Shown: positions 28,754 to 37,866 of the stretch, piece after piece | Layout: every line of letters starts with the position of its first letter | How positions within the stretch are numbered: the first letter of the stretch is position 1 | Assembly (NCBI RefSeq): GCF_016107525.1 | Contig: NZ_JABASR010000004.1 | Location: 186,001 to 250,000, forward strand | Direction of reading: 5' to 3' | Source: Psychrobacter aquimaris | Lineage (GTDB): Bacteria > Pseudomonadota > Gammaproteobacteria > Pseudomonadales > Moraxellaceae | DNA: 64,000 nucleotides | Translations under genes and position numbers: made by a program | Notes under the pieces: generated by a model | What the model saw: the letters and a program-made list of their open reading frames with translations, nothing else | Database searches by the model: none | What the model was told of the DNA's origin: nothing

Positions 28754-29284
28754 ATGGCAGATTTTAATAAAATTTTAGATGCAGGCGACGTAGACGGCGG
28801 CATTATCAACGTAGTAGTAGAAATCCCAGCTGGTAGCAGCCATAAAATTGAGTGGAATCGCGAGTTGGCTGTGTTCGAGCTTGATCGTATTGATCCACAG
28901 ATTTTTGCCAAGCCTTGCAACTATGGCTTTATCCCGCAAACGCTTGACGAAGATGGTGATGAGCTTGATGTCTTATTGCTGACTGAGCAGCCGCTACCAA
29001 CGGGTATTTTCCTAAAGGCCAAAGTCATTGGTGTGATGAAGTTCGTTGATGATGGCGAAGTCGATGACAAGATCGTTGTCGTACCTGCTGATGACCGTGA
29101 TACAGGTAATGCTTATAACAGCTTAGATGATCTACCAAAACAGCTGATCAACCAGTTAGAGTTCCATTTCAGCCACTATAAAGACCTGAAAAAACCAGGT
29201 ACGACTGTGGTCGAGTCTTGGGGTGATGTCGCAGAAGCGAAAGAAGTCATCAAAGAATCTATCCAACGCTGGAAAGACCTATAA
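28754..29284 (+). CDS. ppa: Inorganic pyrophosphatase (family I)
   Basis: 176 residues. Hydrolyses pyrophosphate to two phosphates, pulling biosynthetic reactions forward. EIPAGSSHKIEWNRE, NYGFIPQTLDEDGDELDVLLL (the D-x-D-x-x-D metal-binding signature) and VPADDRD supply the active-site acids; usual bacterial length. Start ATG 28754 with GGAG seven bases upstream; the open frame begins four codons earlier at a TTG that overlaps this site. A terminator follows at 29327. Confidence 0.97.
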   Translation: MADFNKILDAGDVDGGIINVVVEIPAGSSHKIEWNRELAVFELDRIDPQIFAKPCNYGFIPQTLDEDGDELDVLLLTEQPLPTGIFLKAKVIGVMKFVDDGEVDDKIVVVPADDRDTGNAYNSLDDLPKQLINQLEFHFSHYKDLKKPGTTVVESWGDVAEAKEVIKESIQRWKDL

Positions 29285-29326
29285 CCTATCAAAAATTGGC
29301 AGAAATGTTGATAAAGGATAGATATT

Positions 29327-29365
29327 AAAAGACCGCAGTCATTGTTATGATTGCGGTCTTTTTTT
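29327..29365 (+). terminator. Intrinsic terminator after ppa
   Basis: AAAAGACCGCAGTCAT / ATGATTGCGGTCTTTT with one bulge, TGTT loop and seven Ts. Located 43 bases beyond the ppa stop. Confidence 0.92.
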
Positions 29366-29367
29366 GC

Positions 29368-29398
29368 TTGAATATTACTGCTGTAAAATGGTTATAAT
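29368..29398 (+). promoter_or_regulatory. Candidate promoter of the 29446 gene
   Basis: TTGAAT (29368-29373) and TATAAT (29393-29398) with a 19-base spacer, 48 bases before the ATG. The spacer is longer than optimal. Confidence 0.4.
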
Positions 29399-29445
29399 AA
29401 TCAACACTATCGATGCCTATTTTTCATATCGCTATAAGGACAGTC

Positions 29446-29913
29446 ATGTTTAACCCCGACCCTAGCTCAAAACCAGTCAATCCAAAGCTGCCAAAAGCGG
29501 TCATCATGATGATCGAAAAAAACAATTTAGTGATGGCGATCAAGACTTTGGCGGCCGATGAAAACATTAGCATGGATGAAGCCAAAAATAGGATTGATGC
29601 CTATGAGACACAACTAAAGGTGAAGCAGCAGCAAAAACTCAACACTATTGCCAGCAAGCAAGGCATTCCTAACCATGCTATTAGCTTTGATAGAGAGCAA
29701 GATGCTGAGGATGAGACTGGACAACTGATAAAAAATCGCGTCAAAACGACTAAGCAGAGTCGAGGATTCAAGAGCCTACAAAATGGGGTGGACAGCCAGC
29801 TTAATGATTTAGGATATAAAAAACCGCTGATGCCCTACTGGCTAAAGCGGCTGTTGGTTATTGCAATTCTTATGGCCGGACTATTTTGGATATTGTGGCG
29901 GGTGTTTGGCTAA
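29446..29913 (+). CDS. Small membrane-anchored protein with L7/L12-C-terminal-like segment
   Basis: 155 residues from ATG 29446, which has AAGGA five bases upstream (the frame opens 33 bases earlier). The stretch PKAVIMMIEKNNLVMAIKTLAADENISMDEAKNRIDAYE (about 15-53) has the I-x-x-I-x-x-G/N-x-x-x-A-I-K-x-L-x-x-x-x-x-x-x-x-x-EAK spacing of ribosomal L7/L12 C-terminal-like modules found in many small bacterial proteins. It is followed by a charged linker and one C-terminal membrane helix (about 132-152), so the body is cytoplasmic and tail-anchored. Function unknown. Between ppa and a convergent patatin gene. Confidence 0.7.
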   Translation: MFNPDPSSKPVNPKLPKAVIMMIEKNNLVMAIKTLAADENISMDEAKNRIDAYETQLKVKQQQKLNTIASKQGIPNHAISFDREQDAEDETGQLIKNRVKTTKQSRGFKSLQNGVDSQLNDLGYKKPLMPYWLKRLLVIAILMAGLFWILWRVFG

Positions 29914-30027
29914 ATAAAAAAGGATACTGAAGTGCTATATTTTCTATAGCCTGTTTTAAGTAGTTCCATTATGTTGATCTATTTTGAATGATCTATAAAT
30001 ATATTTAAACATGTCATAAGCTAGGTC

Positions 30028-30046
30028 CATTAGGGTATACCTAATG
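30028..30046. repeat. Inverted repeat downstream of the 29446 gene
   Basis: CATTAGG / CCTAATG separated by GTATA. No T-run follows, so it is a weak terminator candidate; it might be a protein-binding palindrome. It lies between convergent genes. Confidence 0.3.
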
Positions 30047-30120
30047 AGGTGGTTTCCAATTAAGGCTTATTAGCTTGTTCTAACAATATTGACATCGGTT
30101 TTTCTAGAACATTCCCTAGA

Positions 30121-30975
30121 TTAAAGCTTACGCCAATCTTCAATCGCTTTGTATCCAGCTTCTAGTCCTACATCATAGCTATAACGGATTTTGGCTTTAT
30201 TTTTGGATAATCGACTCGCCATGTTTTTTAAGTCGGGTGGACAAATCTCTAAAATTTTCTGTGATGATGGAGTCTGTAAAAATTGTACCGAGTCGTTATA
30301 GCGTTGGGTTCGTGTCAACAAGCTTTGGGCAAAACCATGTCGTTGCTTAGTATAATATTTAGCCAATAGCTGATCGCCTTTACTGCTTGCTTTAGAGTAA
30401 TGTTGAGGGCGAGTACGTATGATCATGAGCTTATCAACACACTCTTGCCCAGCTGCCCACTGTACAGGCAAAGCATCTGCCACACCACCATCAAAATAAG
30501 GCTCACCAAATATCTCGACCGCTTGGCGGGTCAGCACTGGGATAGAGCTTGATGCCCTTAATCCATCCAAAATATTGTCTTTAGCCGCTTTGATGTAGGT
30601 CGCTTCTCCTGAGATAGCATGTGTTAACACCATGTAGAACTCAGCATGATTGGCAAATAATTGTGCCTGATTCAGTGGATATTCTTGCTCCACCATATCC
30701 CACATCCACTTTAAATCCAGTAAGTCACCGCCTCTAAGGAAACGGCCATAGTGGATAAATTCAGATCGAAGGGAGTGATCCAAGTAAATATGCAGGGTGC
30801 GACCTTGTTGTGCTGCCAAATAGTTAGCAACGTTAGTTGAACCTGAAGAGACGCCCACACAAAGATCAAAAGGATTAAATTGTTGTTGTAAAAAGGCGTC
30901 TAAGACACCGCTGCTAAATGCGCCACGCATGCCGCCGCCTTCAACCACCAGTGCTTGTCGATGTTGTTTAAGCAT
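30121..30975 (-). CDS. Patatin-like phospholipase family protein (YjjU-like)
   Basis: 284 residues. VEGGGMRGAFSSGVLDAF gives the oxyanion GGGxRG; GVSSGSTN holds the nucleophile Ser of GxSxG near residue 44; DGGVADALPV holds the catalytic Asp of DGG. The Ser-Asp dyad is complete, so a working lipid acyl hydrolase is expected. Similar in length to E. coli YjjU; no signal peptide, so cytoplasmic or membrane-associated. GAGG precedes the ATG. truC ends 81 bases upstream on the same strand, so the two may be co-transcribed. Confidence 0.9.
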   Translation of the reverse strand: MLKQHRQALVVEGGGMRGAFSSGVLDAFLQQQFNPFDLCVGVSSGSTNVANYLAAQQGRTLHIYLDHSLRSEFIHYGRFLRGGDLLDLKWMWDMVEQEYPLNQAQLFANHAEFYMVLTHAISGEATYIKAAKDNILDGLRASSSIPVLTRQAVEIFGEPYFDGGVADALPVQWAAGQECVDKLMIIRTRPQHYSKASSKGDQLLAKYYTKQRHGFAQSLLTRTQRYNDSVQFLQTPSSQKILEICPPDLKNMASRLSKNKAKIRYSYDVGLEAGYKAIEDWRKL

Positions 30976-31056
30976 TGAAAACCTCGAATGACGCTCGCAA
31001 AGTATACCTACAAGTACACAAAACGAGGGGATAAAAAATATTTAGAAATAAATAGC

Positions 31057-31827
31057 TCAATCTTTAGCGCTGTCTACCCAAGAAAACTCTTCTAAGATAC
31101 GCATCCATTGGTCGTCTAATTTCGCTTTTAGTAATAATGGCTCACCAGTGACGGGATGGCTGAGCGCTAAAGTCTGAGCATGCAACAGCATGCGCGTACA
31201 GTCATAGTGAGTACGAAAAAATCGTGTGTGCCTTATATCACCGTGGCTGGTATCACCCACGATATGATGGAATACATGTCGCATGTGCCGACGCAGCTGA
31301 TGCTTGCGCCCAGTTTCGGGTGTCAAGCGCACAAGACTATAGCGGCTCGTGTCATGCTTTTTTGATACGGCAAATGGTAGCTCAATTTGTGCCAAACTTT
31401 GCCAATGAGTCACCGCCTCTTGAGCGGGTTTGTCCAAATCGGCAAACTTATCGGCGATGGCATCGGGTTGAAAGCTCAACGCATAATCAATGGTGCCTTG
31501 TTCTGACATATAGCCACGCACCACGGCTAAATATTGCTTGGTAACTCTGTGTTCAGTAAAAGCCTCGGTCAGGCTGCGCGCCACGGCTGGGCTCTTGGCA
31601 AACAACAACACACCTGATGTAGGCTTGTCTAATCTATGCACCGGAAATACATGACAACCTACCGCATCACGGGTGAGTTGCATGGCAAAGCGCGTCTCGC
31701 CTTTATCCAGCCAACTGCGATGCACCAATAGACCAGCCTCTTTATTAATCGCCACCAAAAATTCATCTTCATAGATTATTTCTATTTGATTAGCGATTTG
31801 ATTGGCGGTACCGCTTTCGATATCCAT
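31057..31827 (-). CDS. truC: tRNA pseudouridine(65) synthase
   Basis: 256 residues from ATG 31827, chosen because AAGGA lies just upstream; the frame also has an ATG at 31842 without such a site. RluA-type synthase: VFPVHRLDKPTSGVLL contains the catalytic Asp in HRLDxxTSG. LVHRSWLD near the N-terminus and ETGRKHQLRRHMRHVFHHIVGDTSHGD are closer to TruC, which modifies U65 in tRNA, than to RluA/C/D. Lacks the S4 domain of RluC/D. Upstream of the patatin gene. Confidence 0.88.
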   Translation of the reverse strand: MDIESGTANQIANQIEIIYEDEFLVAINKEAGLLVHRSWLDKGETRFAMQLTRDAVGCHVFPVHRLDKPTSGVLLFAKSPAVARSLTEAFTEHRVTKQYLAVVRGYMSEQGTIDYALSFQPDAIADKFADLDKPAQEAVTHWQSLAQIELPFAVSKKHDTSRYSLVRLTPETGRKHQLRRHMRHVFHHIVGDTSHGDIRHTRFFRTHYDCTRMLLHAQTLALSHPVTGEPLLLKAKLDDQWMRILEEFSWVDSAKD

Positions 31828-32130
31828 GTTTTCCTTACCCATACTTTAGATACTATAATTATATATCTGCTGTCTTTTGTATATGTCTTTTTTATCGTAC
31901 CTGTAGTGGCATAATAAATTTAGACTATGTTTTAGAAAAAATACGCCGTACACCAATGAATAGTAATTTGAATCCACTATATGTTAGTAAGTTTGACGAT
32001 CGCAAATACATACCCAAAAGAACACCACCATCCTACCCATTTATATGATTATTTATAATTTTTGAAACATTAAAAAAGGATACCGCAGCATCCTTTTTGT
32101 ATTTTAACTCAAGGCTAATAAAGCCATATT
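31828..32130. other. Intergenic region SDR to truC
   Basis: 303 AT-rich bases with the SDR terminator at 32072-32098 and presumably the truC promoter. No gene seen. Confidence 0.45.
32072..32098 (-). terminator. Intrinsic terminator after SDR gene
   Basis: AAAAAGGAT / ATCCTTTTT with an 8-base loop, T-run on the minus transcript, 33 bases after the SDR stop. The stem is short (9 bp, five of them A-T). Confidence 0.65.
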
Positions 32131-33018
32131 CTAATGATGTTCACCCGGTAGAATTCTTGCAAAGGCACGTTGAGCAAGGTTTGGCTTTTTATCAGCAGTC
32201 AGTCCAGCGCGGGTGCTTGGGAAAATACGATAACCCATCGATTGAATGCCAACGTTGATCGCTGGTGCTAATGAATAAGTGGCTGATGCAAATTTACCCA
32301 TGTTGCTGGCAATACTGTTTGGTTTATGAACAATCGCTTTTGCAACCATCATAGCCGCTTCATCAGGCATAAGCGCAGGCATATAGCGGTATAACTTAGT
32401 AGGCTCAATCATAGGCGTGCGTACCAATGGCATAAAGATATTGGTAATCGTGACGTTATCGCCTTTTACTTCGGCAGCTAAGCAGCGACTAAAAGCATCC
32501 AATGCTGATTTCGATGCGACATAAGCGGCAAAACGTGGACTGTTTGCCAGTACGCCAATAGACGAGATATTAACAATTTGACCAGTCTGACGCTCAATCA
32601 TCGTCGGCAAAAACCCAAGAACTATTTTAACGGCGCCAAAGTAATTGATATCCATGGTACGCTCAAAATCATGGAAACGATCAATAGACTCGTGAACCGA
32701 GCGCCGAATTGAGCGACCAGCATTATTTACTAAAACATCAACATGACCAAAATCTGCTAAAATTTGTTCACCAACTGTTTCAATCTCATTCATATTGGTC
32801 AAATCACAAGGATAATAACTGGCCTTGCCACCAAGCTCCTCGATACTTTCTTTAACAGCTTTTAATTTGTCTTCGGTACGTGCCAATAAGATAACATGCG
32901 CACCGCACTCACTGAGTAAATACGCTGTACGCTCACCAATACCGCTTGATGCCCCTGTGATAATGATATGCTTATCTTTGACCGCTTTGTTTATTGCTTT
33001 TTTTGAGGGATTGGCCAT
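32131..33018 (-). CDS. SDR family NAD(P)-dependent oxidoreductase
   Basis: 295 residues. Short-chain dehydrogenase with ITGASSGIGERTA (TGxxxGIG cofactor loop, near residues 21-28), NNAGRS, catalytic Ser in NISSIG and YVASK (Tyr-x-x-x-Lys). LLARTEDKL after strand 2 has the Arg typical of NADPH preference. The ~60-residue C-terminal tail with MGYRIFPSTRAG is longer than in minimal SDRs and resembles membrane-associated SDRs, often encoded near fatty acid or wax metabolism genes in Moraxellaceae; substrate unknown. AAGGA before ATG. Monocistronic. Confidence 0.87.
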   Translation of the reverse strand: MANPSKKAINKAVKDKHIIITGASSGIGERTAYLLSECGAHVILLARTEDKLKAVKESIEELGGKASYYPCDLTNMNEIETVGEQILADFGHVDVLVNNAGRSIRRSVHESIDRFHDFERTMDINYFGAVKIVLGFLPTMIERQTGQIVNISSIGVLANSPRFAAYVASKSALDAFSRCLAAEVKGDNVTITNIFMPLVRTPMIEPTKLYRYMPALMPDEAAMMVAKAIVHKPNSIASNMGKFASATYSLAPAINVGIQSMGYRIFPSTRAGLTADKKPNLAQRAFARILPGEHH

Positions 33019-33146
33019 AAAAAATCCTTTTTGTTGGTTCTATGCCTATGAATGTTTGGTTATAGCATAGCAAAAAAGCATGGCTTGAAGTGAAGAAAAC
33101 AGCCGACTCAGCCAGATACTTTGGCGATTATAAGGATTAATAAAGG

Positions 33147-33152
33147 TATAAT
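33147..33152 (+). promoter_or_regulatory. Candidate -10 of the DUF1622 gene
   Basis: TATAAT 56 bases before the TTG start; TTGGCG lies 20 bases upstream as a weak -35. Confidence 0.35.
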
Positions 33153-33207
33153 CGTAGCATTGCTCAAACTTACGCTTTTCACCAAGCATGGATAAGGAGT
33201 ATCTATT

Positions 33208-33597
33208 TTGATTGCAACTTTAGCTCATTACATTGATTTAATTGCCAAGATAGTCGAAGTCATTGGCGTACTTATTATATTTTTTGGACTTCTTTTTGCT
33301 TTTTATCGAGGGGTTCGCTTAACCGGTGGTTTTAACCACAAGACCTATATCGAAATCAGACAAACTGTAGGTAAATCTATTTTATTAGGATTAGAAGTCC
33401 TCATCGCCGCTGATATTATGGCGACTGTCGTCACAGAGCCGACGTTACGCAGCGTCCTAGTACTAGGTTTTATCGTACTCATTCGGACTTTTTTGAGCTT
33501 GTCACTACAAGTAGAATTAGAAGGTAAATTTCCTTGGCAAAACAAAAATACAGCACTCAAACAAGAACCAAAGACCGCTCAAGTGGACGAGCTTTAA
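33208..33597 (+). CDS. DUF1622 family membrane protein
   Basis: 129 residues with three hydrophobic segments (about 12-34, 55-75, 80-100). KIVEVIGVLIIFFGLLFAFYRG and IRQTVGKSILLGLEVLIAADIMATVVTEPTLRSVLVLGFIVLIRTFLSLSLQVELEG are the DUF1622 core; the function is unknown. The start is TTG at 33208, with AAGGAG eight bases upstream; no in-frame ATG exists early in the core. Divergent from the SDR gene. Confidence 0.85.
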   Translation: MIATLAHYIDLIAKIVEVIGVLIIFFGLLFAFYRGVRLTGGFNHKTYIEIRQTVGKSILLGLEVLIAADIMATVVTEPTLRSVLVLGFIVLIRTFLSLSLQVELEGKFPWQNKNTALKQEPKTAQVDEL

Positions 33598-33648
33598 AGA
33601 CTTTTTAATTATTTAACAGGCGCTTAGCATGAACCGTCTGCTCACTCA

Positions 33649-34680
33649 CTATTCGTGCGCCTGCAAAAAATCTTCGACCACGCGAAACTGTCCAGCGGTG
33701 CTTTCCTCACCATACATCGCTTGGCGAAAAGCGTTCGAATTTGGAATGCCTGTCGTATACCAAGCAATGTGCTTGCGAGCGATACGGCAACCTGAATACT
33801 CGCCATAAAAGTCATATAACTCTTGCAAATGCGCCAGTACGATCTCTTTTATCTCACTGACACTAGGTGCATCCAGACGCTCGCTAGTACGCAAAAAATG
33901 CTCGATATCGCGAAATATCCATGGCTGACCTTGAGCAGCCCGACCAATCATCACAGCATCACAGCCTGTTAACTCATAAACACGCTGTGCTTTTTGCGCA
34001 CTATCGATATCGCCATTAGCAATGACTGGAATGTTGATGCTTTCTTTGACTTCGCGTATCAGCTCGTAACGCGCCTCGCCAGTATACATGTCCTCGCGCG
34101 TACGCCCATGAATGGCAATGGCGGCAATGCCTGCTTGCTCTGCCCGCTTGGCCACTCGTAAGATGTTTTCACGACCATTCTCAAACCCCAATCGTGTCTT
34201 TAGCGTGACAGGTGCATCGACCGCGTTGACAGCCGCATCGAGCAAACGCGCGACCAAATCCTCATCTTGTAGCAGCGCAGAACCTGCCAGCTTACGACAA
34301 ACCTTTTTGGCAGGACAGCCCATATTGATATCGATAATCTGCGCGCCATTATCAATCTGATAACGAGCCGCTTCAGCCAATTTATCAGGCTCAGCCCCCG
34401 CAATTTGCGCTGAAATGGGCGCGATCTCATTGTCGAAATTGGCACGATATAGGGATTTTTTGCGCGCATAAAGGGCCGTATCAGCGATAATCATTTCACT
34501 GACCGCATGACCTGCGCCAAATGATTTACACAGTCGACGAAAAGGATTGTCCGTCACGCCAGCCATAGGAGCAACCATGAGACGGTTTTCAATCGTTAGA
34601 CCACCTATGTTCAATGGCTGCAACAATGGATGGTCAGACAAAGTCGAGGACGAAGGTAAAATGGGAGAATCAATAGACAT
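33649..34680 (-). CDS. dusB: tRNA-dihydrouridine synthase B
   Basis: 343 residues. FMN enzyme reducing uridines in the tRNA D-loop. MVAPMAGVTDNPFRRLC opens the TIM barrel, MGCPAKKVCRKLAGSALLQD contains the catalytic Cys, and IANGDIDS, CDAVMIGRAAQGQPWIF bind FMN. The core begins near residue 25, preceded by a polar leader. The only ATG before the core is at 34680; it has no Shine-Dalgarno site and directly follows the seven-T tract of a terminator hairpin (34681-34717). fis, which often follows dusB in enterobacteria, is absent. Confidence 0.94.
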   Translation of the reverse strand: MSIDSPILPSSSTLSDHPLLQPLNIGGLTIENRLMVAPMAGVTDNPFRRLCKSFGAGHAVSEMIIADTALYARKKSLYRANFDNEIAPISAQIAGAEPDKLAEAARYQIDNGAQIIDINMGCPAKKVCRKLAGSALLQDEDLVARLLDAAVNAVDAPVTLKTRLGFENGRENILRVAKRAEQAGIAAIAIHGRTREDMYTGEARYELIREVKESINIPVIANGDIDSAQKAQRVYELTGCDAVMIGRAAQGQPWIFRDIEHFLRTSERLDAPSVSEIKEIVLAHLQELYDFYGEYSGCRIARKHIAWYTTGIPNSNAFRQAMYGEESTAGQFRVVEDFLQAHE

Positions 34681-34717
34681 AAAAAAACGGCTTGATTTGT
34701 AAGGAAAACAAGCCGTT
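34681..34717 (-). terminator. Terminator after betT, abutting the dusB start codon
   Basis: AACGGCTTG / CAAGCCGTT, 14-base loop, followed on the minus strand by TTTTTTT and immediately by the dusB ATG. It is 84 bases after the betT stop. It may end betT transcription, or act on dusB expression. Confidence 0.75.
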
Positions 34718-34801
34718 ATTCTAAGGATTCCTGCGTTTATTGCAAGCGATTAACGTGAATAGCTTGCATAAGCAATACTCATTTTTAATACAGTCAATGC
34801 A

Positions 34802-36847
34802 TTATTTATCAAGCACACTGCCCTGCTCTAGTGTGATGTCATCATCATGCTCTTGCATGCGCCACGGTAGACTATCAGGTGATACATTAAGGAAATGTAA
34901 ATACTTCTCGAACTGATCGATGATGTCATTAATCACTGATTCAGATTTGTAGCCATATAAATCATAGGTTTGACCACCACGGCGTAGATACACCTCAGCA
35001 CGGTGATGGTGCTCTTGCGGCAAGGTATCTGCACTGTCTTCTGTATAATAATCTGGTACATCGTGTTCAGATAAGCGCACCTCATACCAAAATTCGACAT
35101 CGTCGCCACGTTGCAACTCAAGCACCGCACGGTTATTGACCGCGTCGTAGTTGACCTCAGTCGTCCAACCTGTTTCTGCAAATTTAGACGACACTTCCAT
35201 CATCGAAGGCATAATTACTTCTTTGATATAACTTAGAACCTTATCACGCGTCGGTTTATCAGTCATATAATCAATACGCTCACGCCATGCAGACGGTTTG
35301 AGCAAATGCGGCGGTAGTCTGTTGTCATTACCAAGGCTCTGATTGCGATGTCCCTCGATACGCAGCGCACGCCACATGCCAAACATTGAAATAAGAATGA
35401 TAATCGCAAAAGGTAGCGCACTGACAATAGCCGCCGTTTGAAGCGCCGTTAGGCCACCTGCAATCAGTAGTACTGCGGCAACAGCACCTTCGGTTACCAC
35501 CCAAAAGCTGCGCTGCCACCATGGTGTATCACTGCGACCACCCGCCGCTAGCGAATCGATCACCAATGAGCCAGAATCCGACGACGTCACAAAAAAAGTA
35601 ATGATTAATAAAATAGTCAATGACGACACAAATTCAGTAAACGGTAAGTTTTCTAATAGCTTAAACAAGGCAATCGCTTGATTGTCCTGTACGTCACCGA
35701 TTAGCGAGGTATAACCATCTACCATGATCATATGTAGCGCAGTATCGCCAAACACGGCAAACCAGAAGAACGTAAAGAAAGTCGGTACGAGCATCACACC
35801 CAGTACAAACTCACGGATGGTACGACCACGGCTGATCTTAGCAATAAACAGACCCACAAAAGGTGCCCATGCAATCGTCCATGCAAAGATAAACAATGTC
35901 CAGCTGCCGATCCAATCACTATTTTCGTACGCTTGTAAGCTAAAGGTACGCTCGACAATATTACCCAAATAACTGCCAGTATTTTCCATAAAGGCGTTCA
36001 GAATAAAGATGGTCGGGCCCACAATAAACACAAACAACATCAGCGCAGTCGCCAATACCATATTTAATATAGACAAGCGTTTTACGCCCTTATCCATCCC
36101 TGCCAATACCGATACTAGTGCCGCTGCTGTCACCAATGCAATGGCAATCACCTGTACGGTCGTATTCACTGGGATCAGATCTGGTAACAGATAGTTGAGT
36201 CCTGCATTGATTTGCGATACTGACAATCCCAAACTGGTGGCAATACCGAACATCGTGCCCAATATCGCAAACACATCGACCGTATGCCCGATAGGACCAT
36301 AAATTTTGTCACCGATAATCGGATAGAGTGTCGAACGTATTGATAACGGTAGACCATGACGAAAAGCAAAGTATGCCAGTGATAAACCCACCACACCGTA
36401 AATCGCCCAAATATGAAAACCCCAGTGAAAATATGCAATTTGCATCGCCTCTTTTGCAGCCGCGATCGTCTGCGGATCGGACATTGGCGGACTGGAAAAA
36501 TGCATTACTGGCTCGGCAACCCCGTAGAATAGTAAAGCAATACCGTAACCTGCCGAAAAAAGCATGGCAAACCACTCGAGGAATTTATACTCCGCCTCAG
36601 CATGATCAGGCCCCAGCTTGATACTGCCATAAGACGAAAACGCCAATACAATAATAAACATTAAAAATAACGCCACTGCCAGCATATAAAACCAGCCGAA
36701 CGTCTGGGTCGTGAAGCTAAGCACATCACTGAACAGAGCGCCCGCTGCATCAGGGTTGATCGCAGTGCCGATGACCAACAACAGCATAATGACCGCTGCA
36801 GGTATAAAGACCGGCAATAAAATAGTTGAGCGTGAACCGTTACTCAT
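34802..36847 (-). CDS. betT: BCCT family choline transporter (BetT-like)
   Basis: 681 residues from ATG 36847; the longer frame starts at a TTG (36871) and contains the GAGG site of the ATG. Twelve membrane helices of the betaine-choline-carnitine transporter fold. The segment WTLFIFAWTIAWAPFVGLFIAKISRGRTIREFVLGV covers the aromatic substrate-binding helix, and EWFAMLFSAGYGIALLFYGVAEP the Na+/H+-site helix. The ~165-residue hydrophilic C-terminal domain is of BetT length and in that family senses osmotic conditions. No betIBA genes are adjacent. Imports choline most likely; betaine is possible. Confidence 0.9.
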   Translation of the reverse strand: MSNGSRSTILLPVFIPAAVIMLLLVIGTAINPDAAGALFSDVLSFTTQTFGWFYMLAVALFLMFIIVLAFSSYGSIKLGPDHAEAEYKFLEWFAMLFSAGYGIALLFYGVAEPVMHFSSPPMSDPQTIAAAKEAMQIAYFHWGFHIWAIYGVVGLSLAYFAFRHGLPLSIRSTLYPIIGDKIYGPIGHTVDVFAILGTMFGIATSLGLSVSQINAGLNYLLPDLIPVNTTVQVIAIALVTAAALVSVLAGMDKGVKRLSILNMVLATALMLFVFIVGPTIFILNAFMENTGSYLGNIVERTFSLQAYENSDWIGSWTLFIFAWTIAWAPFVGLFIAKISRGRTIREFVLGVMLVPTFFTFFWFAVFGDTALHMIMVDGYTSLIGDVQDNQAIALFKLLENLPFTEFVSSLTILLIITFFVTSSDSGSLVIDSLAAGGRSDTPWWQRSFWVVTEGAVAAVLLIAGGLTALQTAAIVSALPFAIIILISMFGMWRALRIEGHRNQSLGNDNRLPPHLLKPSAWRERIDYMTDKPTRDKVLSYIKEVIMPSMMEVSSKFAETGWTTEVNYDAVNNRAVLELQRGDDVEFWYEVRLSEHDVPDYYTEDSADTLPQEHHHRAEVYLRRGGQTYDLYGYKSESVINDIIDQFEKYLHFLNVSPDSLPWRMQEHDDDITLEQGSVLDK

Positions 36848-37199
36848 AAGCAGTGGTATCCTCAAAGCCAAAGAAATAGGTGATAAAAATGATATCCCTG
36901 AAAACTGTCAATATAAAAAACGCCAAAGCAGCATAGCGGCGGTAATACCGACTGATGCTGAACGAATCGAGTATTGAGTGTTAAGTAAGCGTACTGTGTA
37001 ACATAATCTTTGCCTAAACCCTAGAAAGAGCGCTTATTTATAACAATAACTTAACGATTCTTACACAATTATTACTGGGCAATAAAAAAGGCAACTTGTT
37101 AGTTGCCCTTCAATCTTATATGTCTTGCCAAGCTATCAACTTATGACTTAAACCTATAAATAGCTATGGACCTTCCAACCATAAAGTATGGTGCTGATA
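36848..37199. other. Intergenic region HIT gene to betT
   Basis: 352 bases with the HIT terminator (37084-37109) and room for the betT promoter. No gene is visible on either strand apart from antisense frames. Confidence 0.45.
37084..37109 (-). terminator. Intrinsic terminator after the HIT gene
   Basis: GGCAACT / AGTTGCC with a TGTT loop; the preceding A-run gives TTTTTT on the minus transcript. 91 bases past the HIT stop. Confidence 0.82.
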
Positions 37200-37643
37200 T
37201 CATTCAGCACTAATTGCTGCAGCAAGTCGCTGCGCAATATCTGCAAGCTCCTTATGATCGGCTTGGGTTACAGCATGGCGGCCCAGCTCATGAATGCTCG
37301 ATGGAATCAGGTGTACATGGTAATGAAATACTGTTTGACCCGCTTGCGCACCATTTAGTTGCATCTGAATAATACCTTCACGCCCAAACACTTGACGCTG
37401 TGCTTGCATGACTTTTTTAGACGTCATGAGCACGGCGGCGGCATATTCTGGCTCAAGGTCTGCTAAATCAATGGCTTTTTGCTTAGGTATGACTAATACA
37501 TGACCTTCTGCTTGCGGCATGATATCCATAAAGGCAAGCGTTTTATCATCTTCATAGACTTTGTGATAGGGAATATCACCGTTTAGCATTTTGGCAAAGA
37601 TATTGTTATCGTCATATGTGGTTTGCTCATTGATTTGGGTCAT
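37200..37643 (-). CDS. HIT (histidine triad) family protein
   Basis: 147 residues. IFAKMLNGDIPYHKVYEDDKTLAFMDIMPQAEGHVLVIPK is the family N-terminal block and HYHVHLIPS the H-x-H-x-H triad (middle His is the nucleophile). Branch III-type HINT proteins hydrolyse purine nucleoside phosphoramidates such as AMP-lysine; the natural substrate in bacteria is uncertain. AAAGGA before ATG. Monocistronic with its own terminator. Confidence 0.93.
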   Translation of the reverse strand: MTQINEQTTYDDNNIFAKMLNGDIPYHKVYEDDKTLAFMDIMPQAEGHVLVIPKQKAIDLADLEPEYAAAVLMTSKKVMQAQRQVFGREGIIQMQLNGAQAGQTVFHYHVHLIPSSIHELGRHAVTQADHKELADIAQRLAAAISAE

Positions 37644-37866
37644 TATTTTGTCCTTTAATTGTTTGACTATTAGTTGCTCGATAGCTTTTAGAAGCGATTA
37701 GACACTCTGTAATTAATATAGTGGACGAAATGTCGTTTAAGCACAAGCGGCTATAGCACTCGTCATTAAAAACTGGCAATCTACAAGCTAATCGCAGTAG
37801 CTCACTAATTTGGTTGGCGAGTCAGGCGCTTTAGATGTTATATTAACCCCCTACTTTAACAATGCT

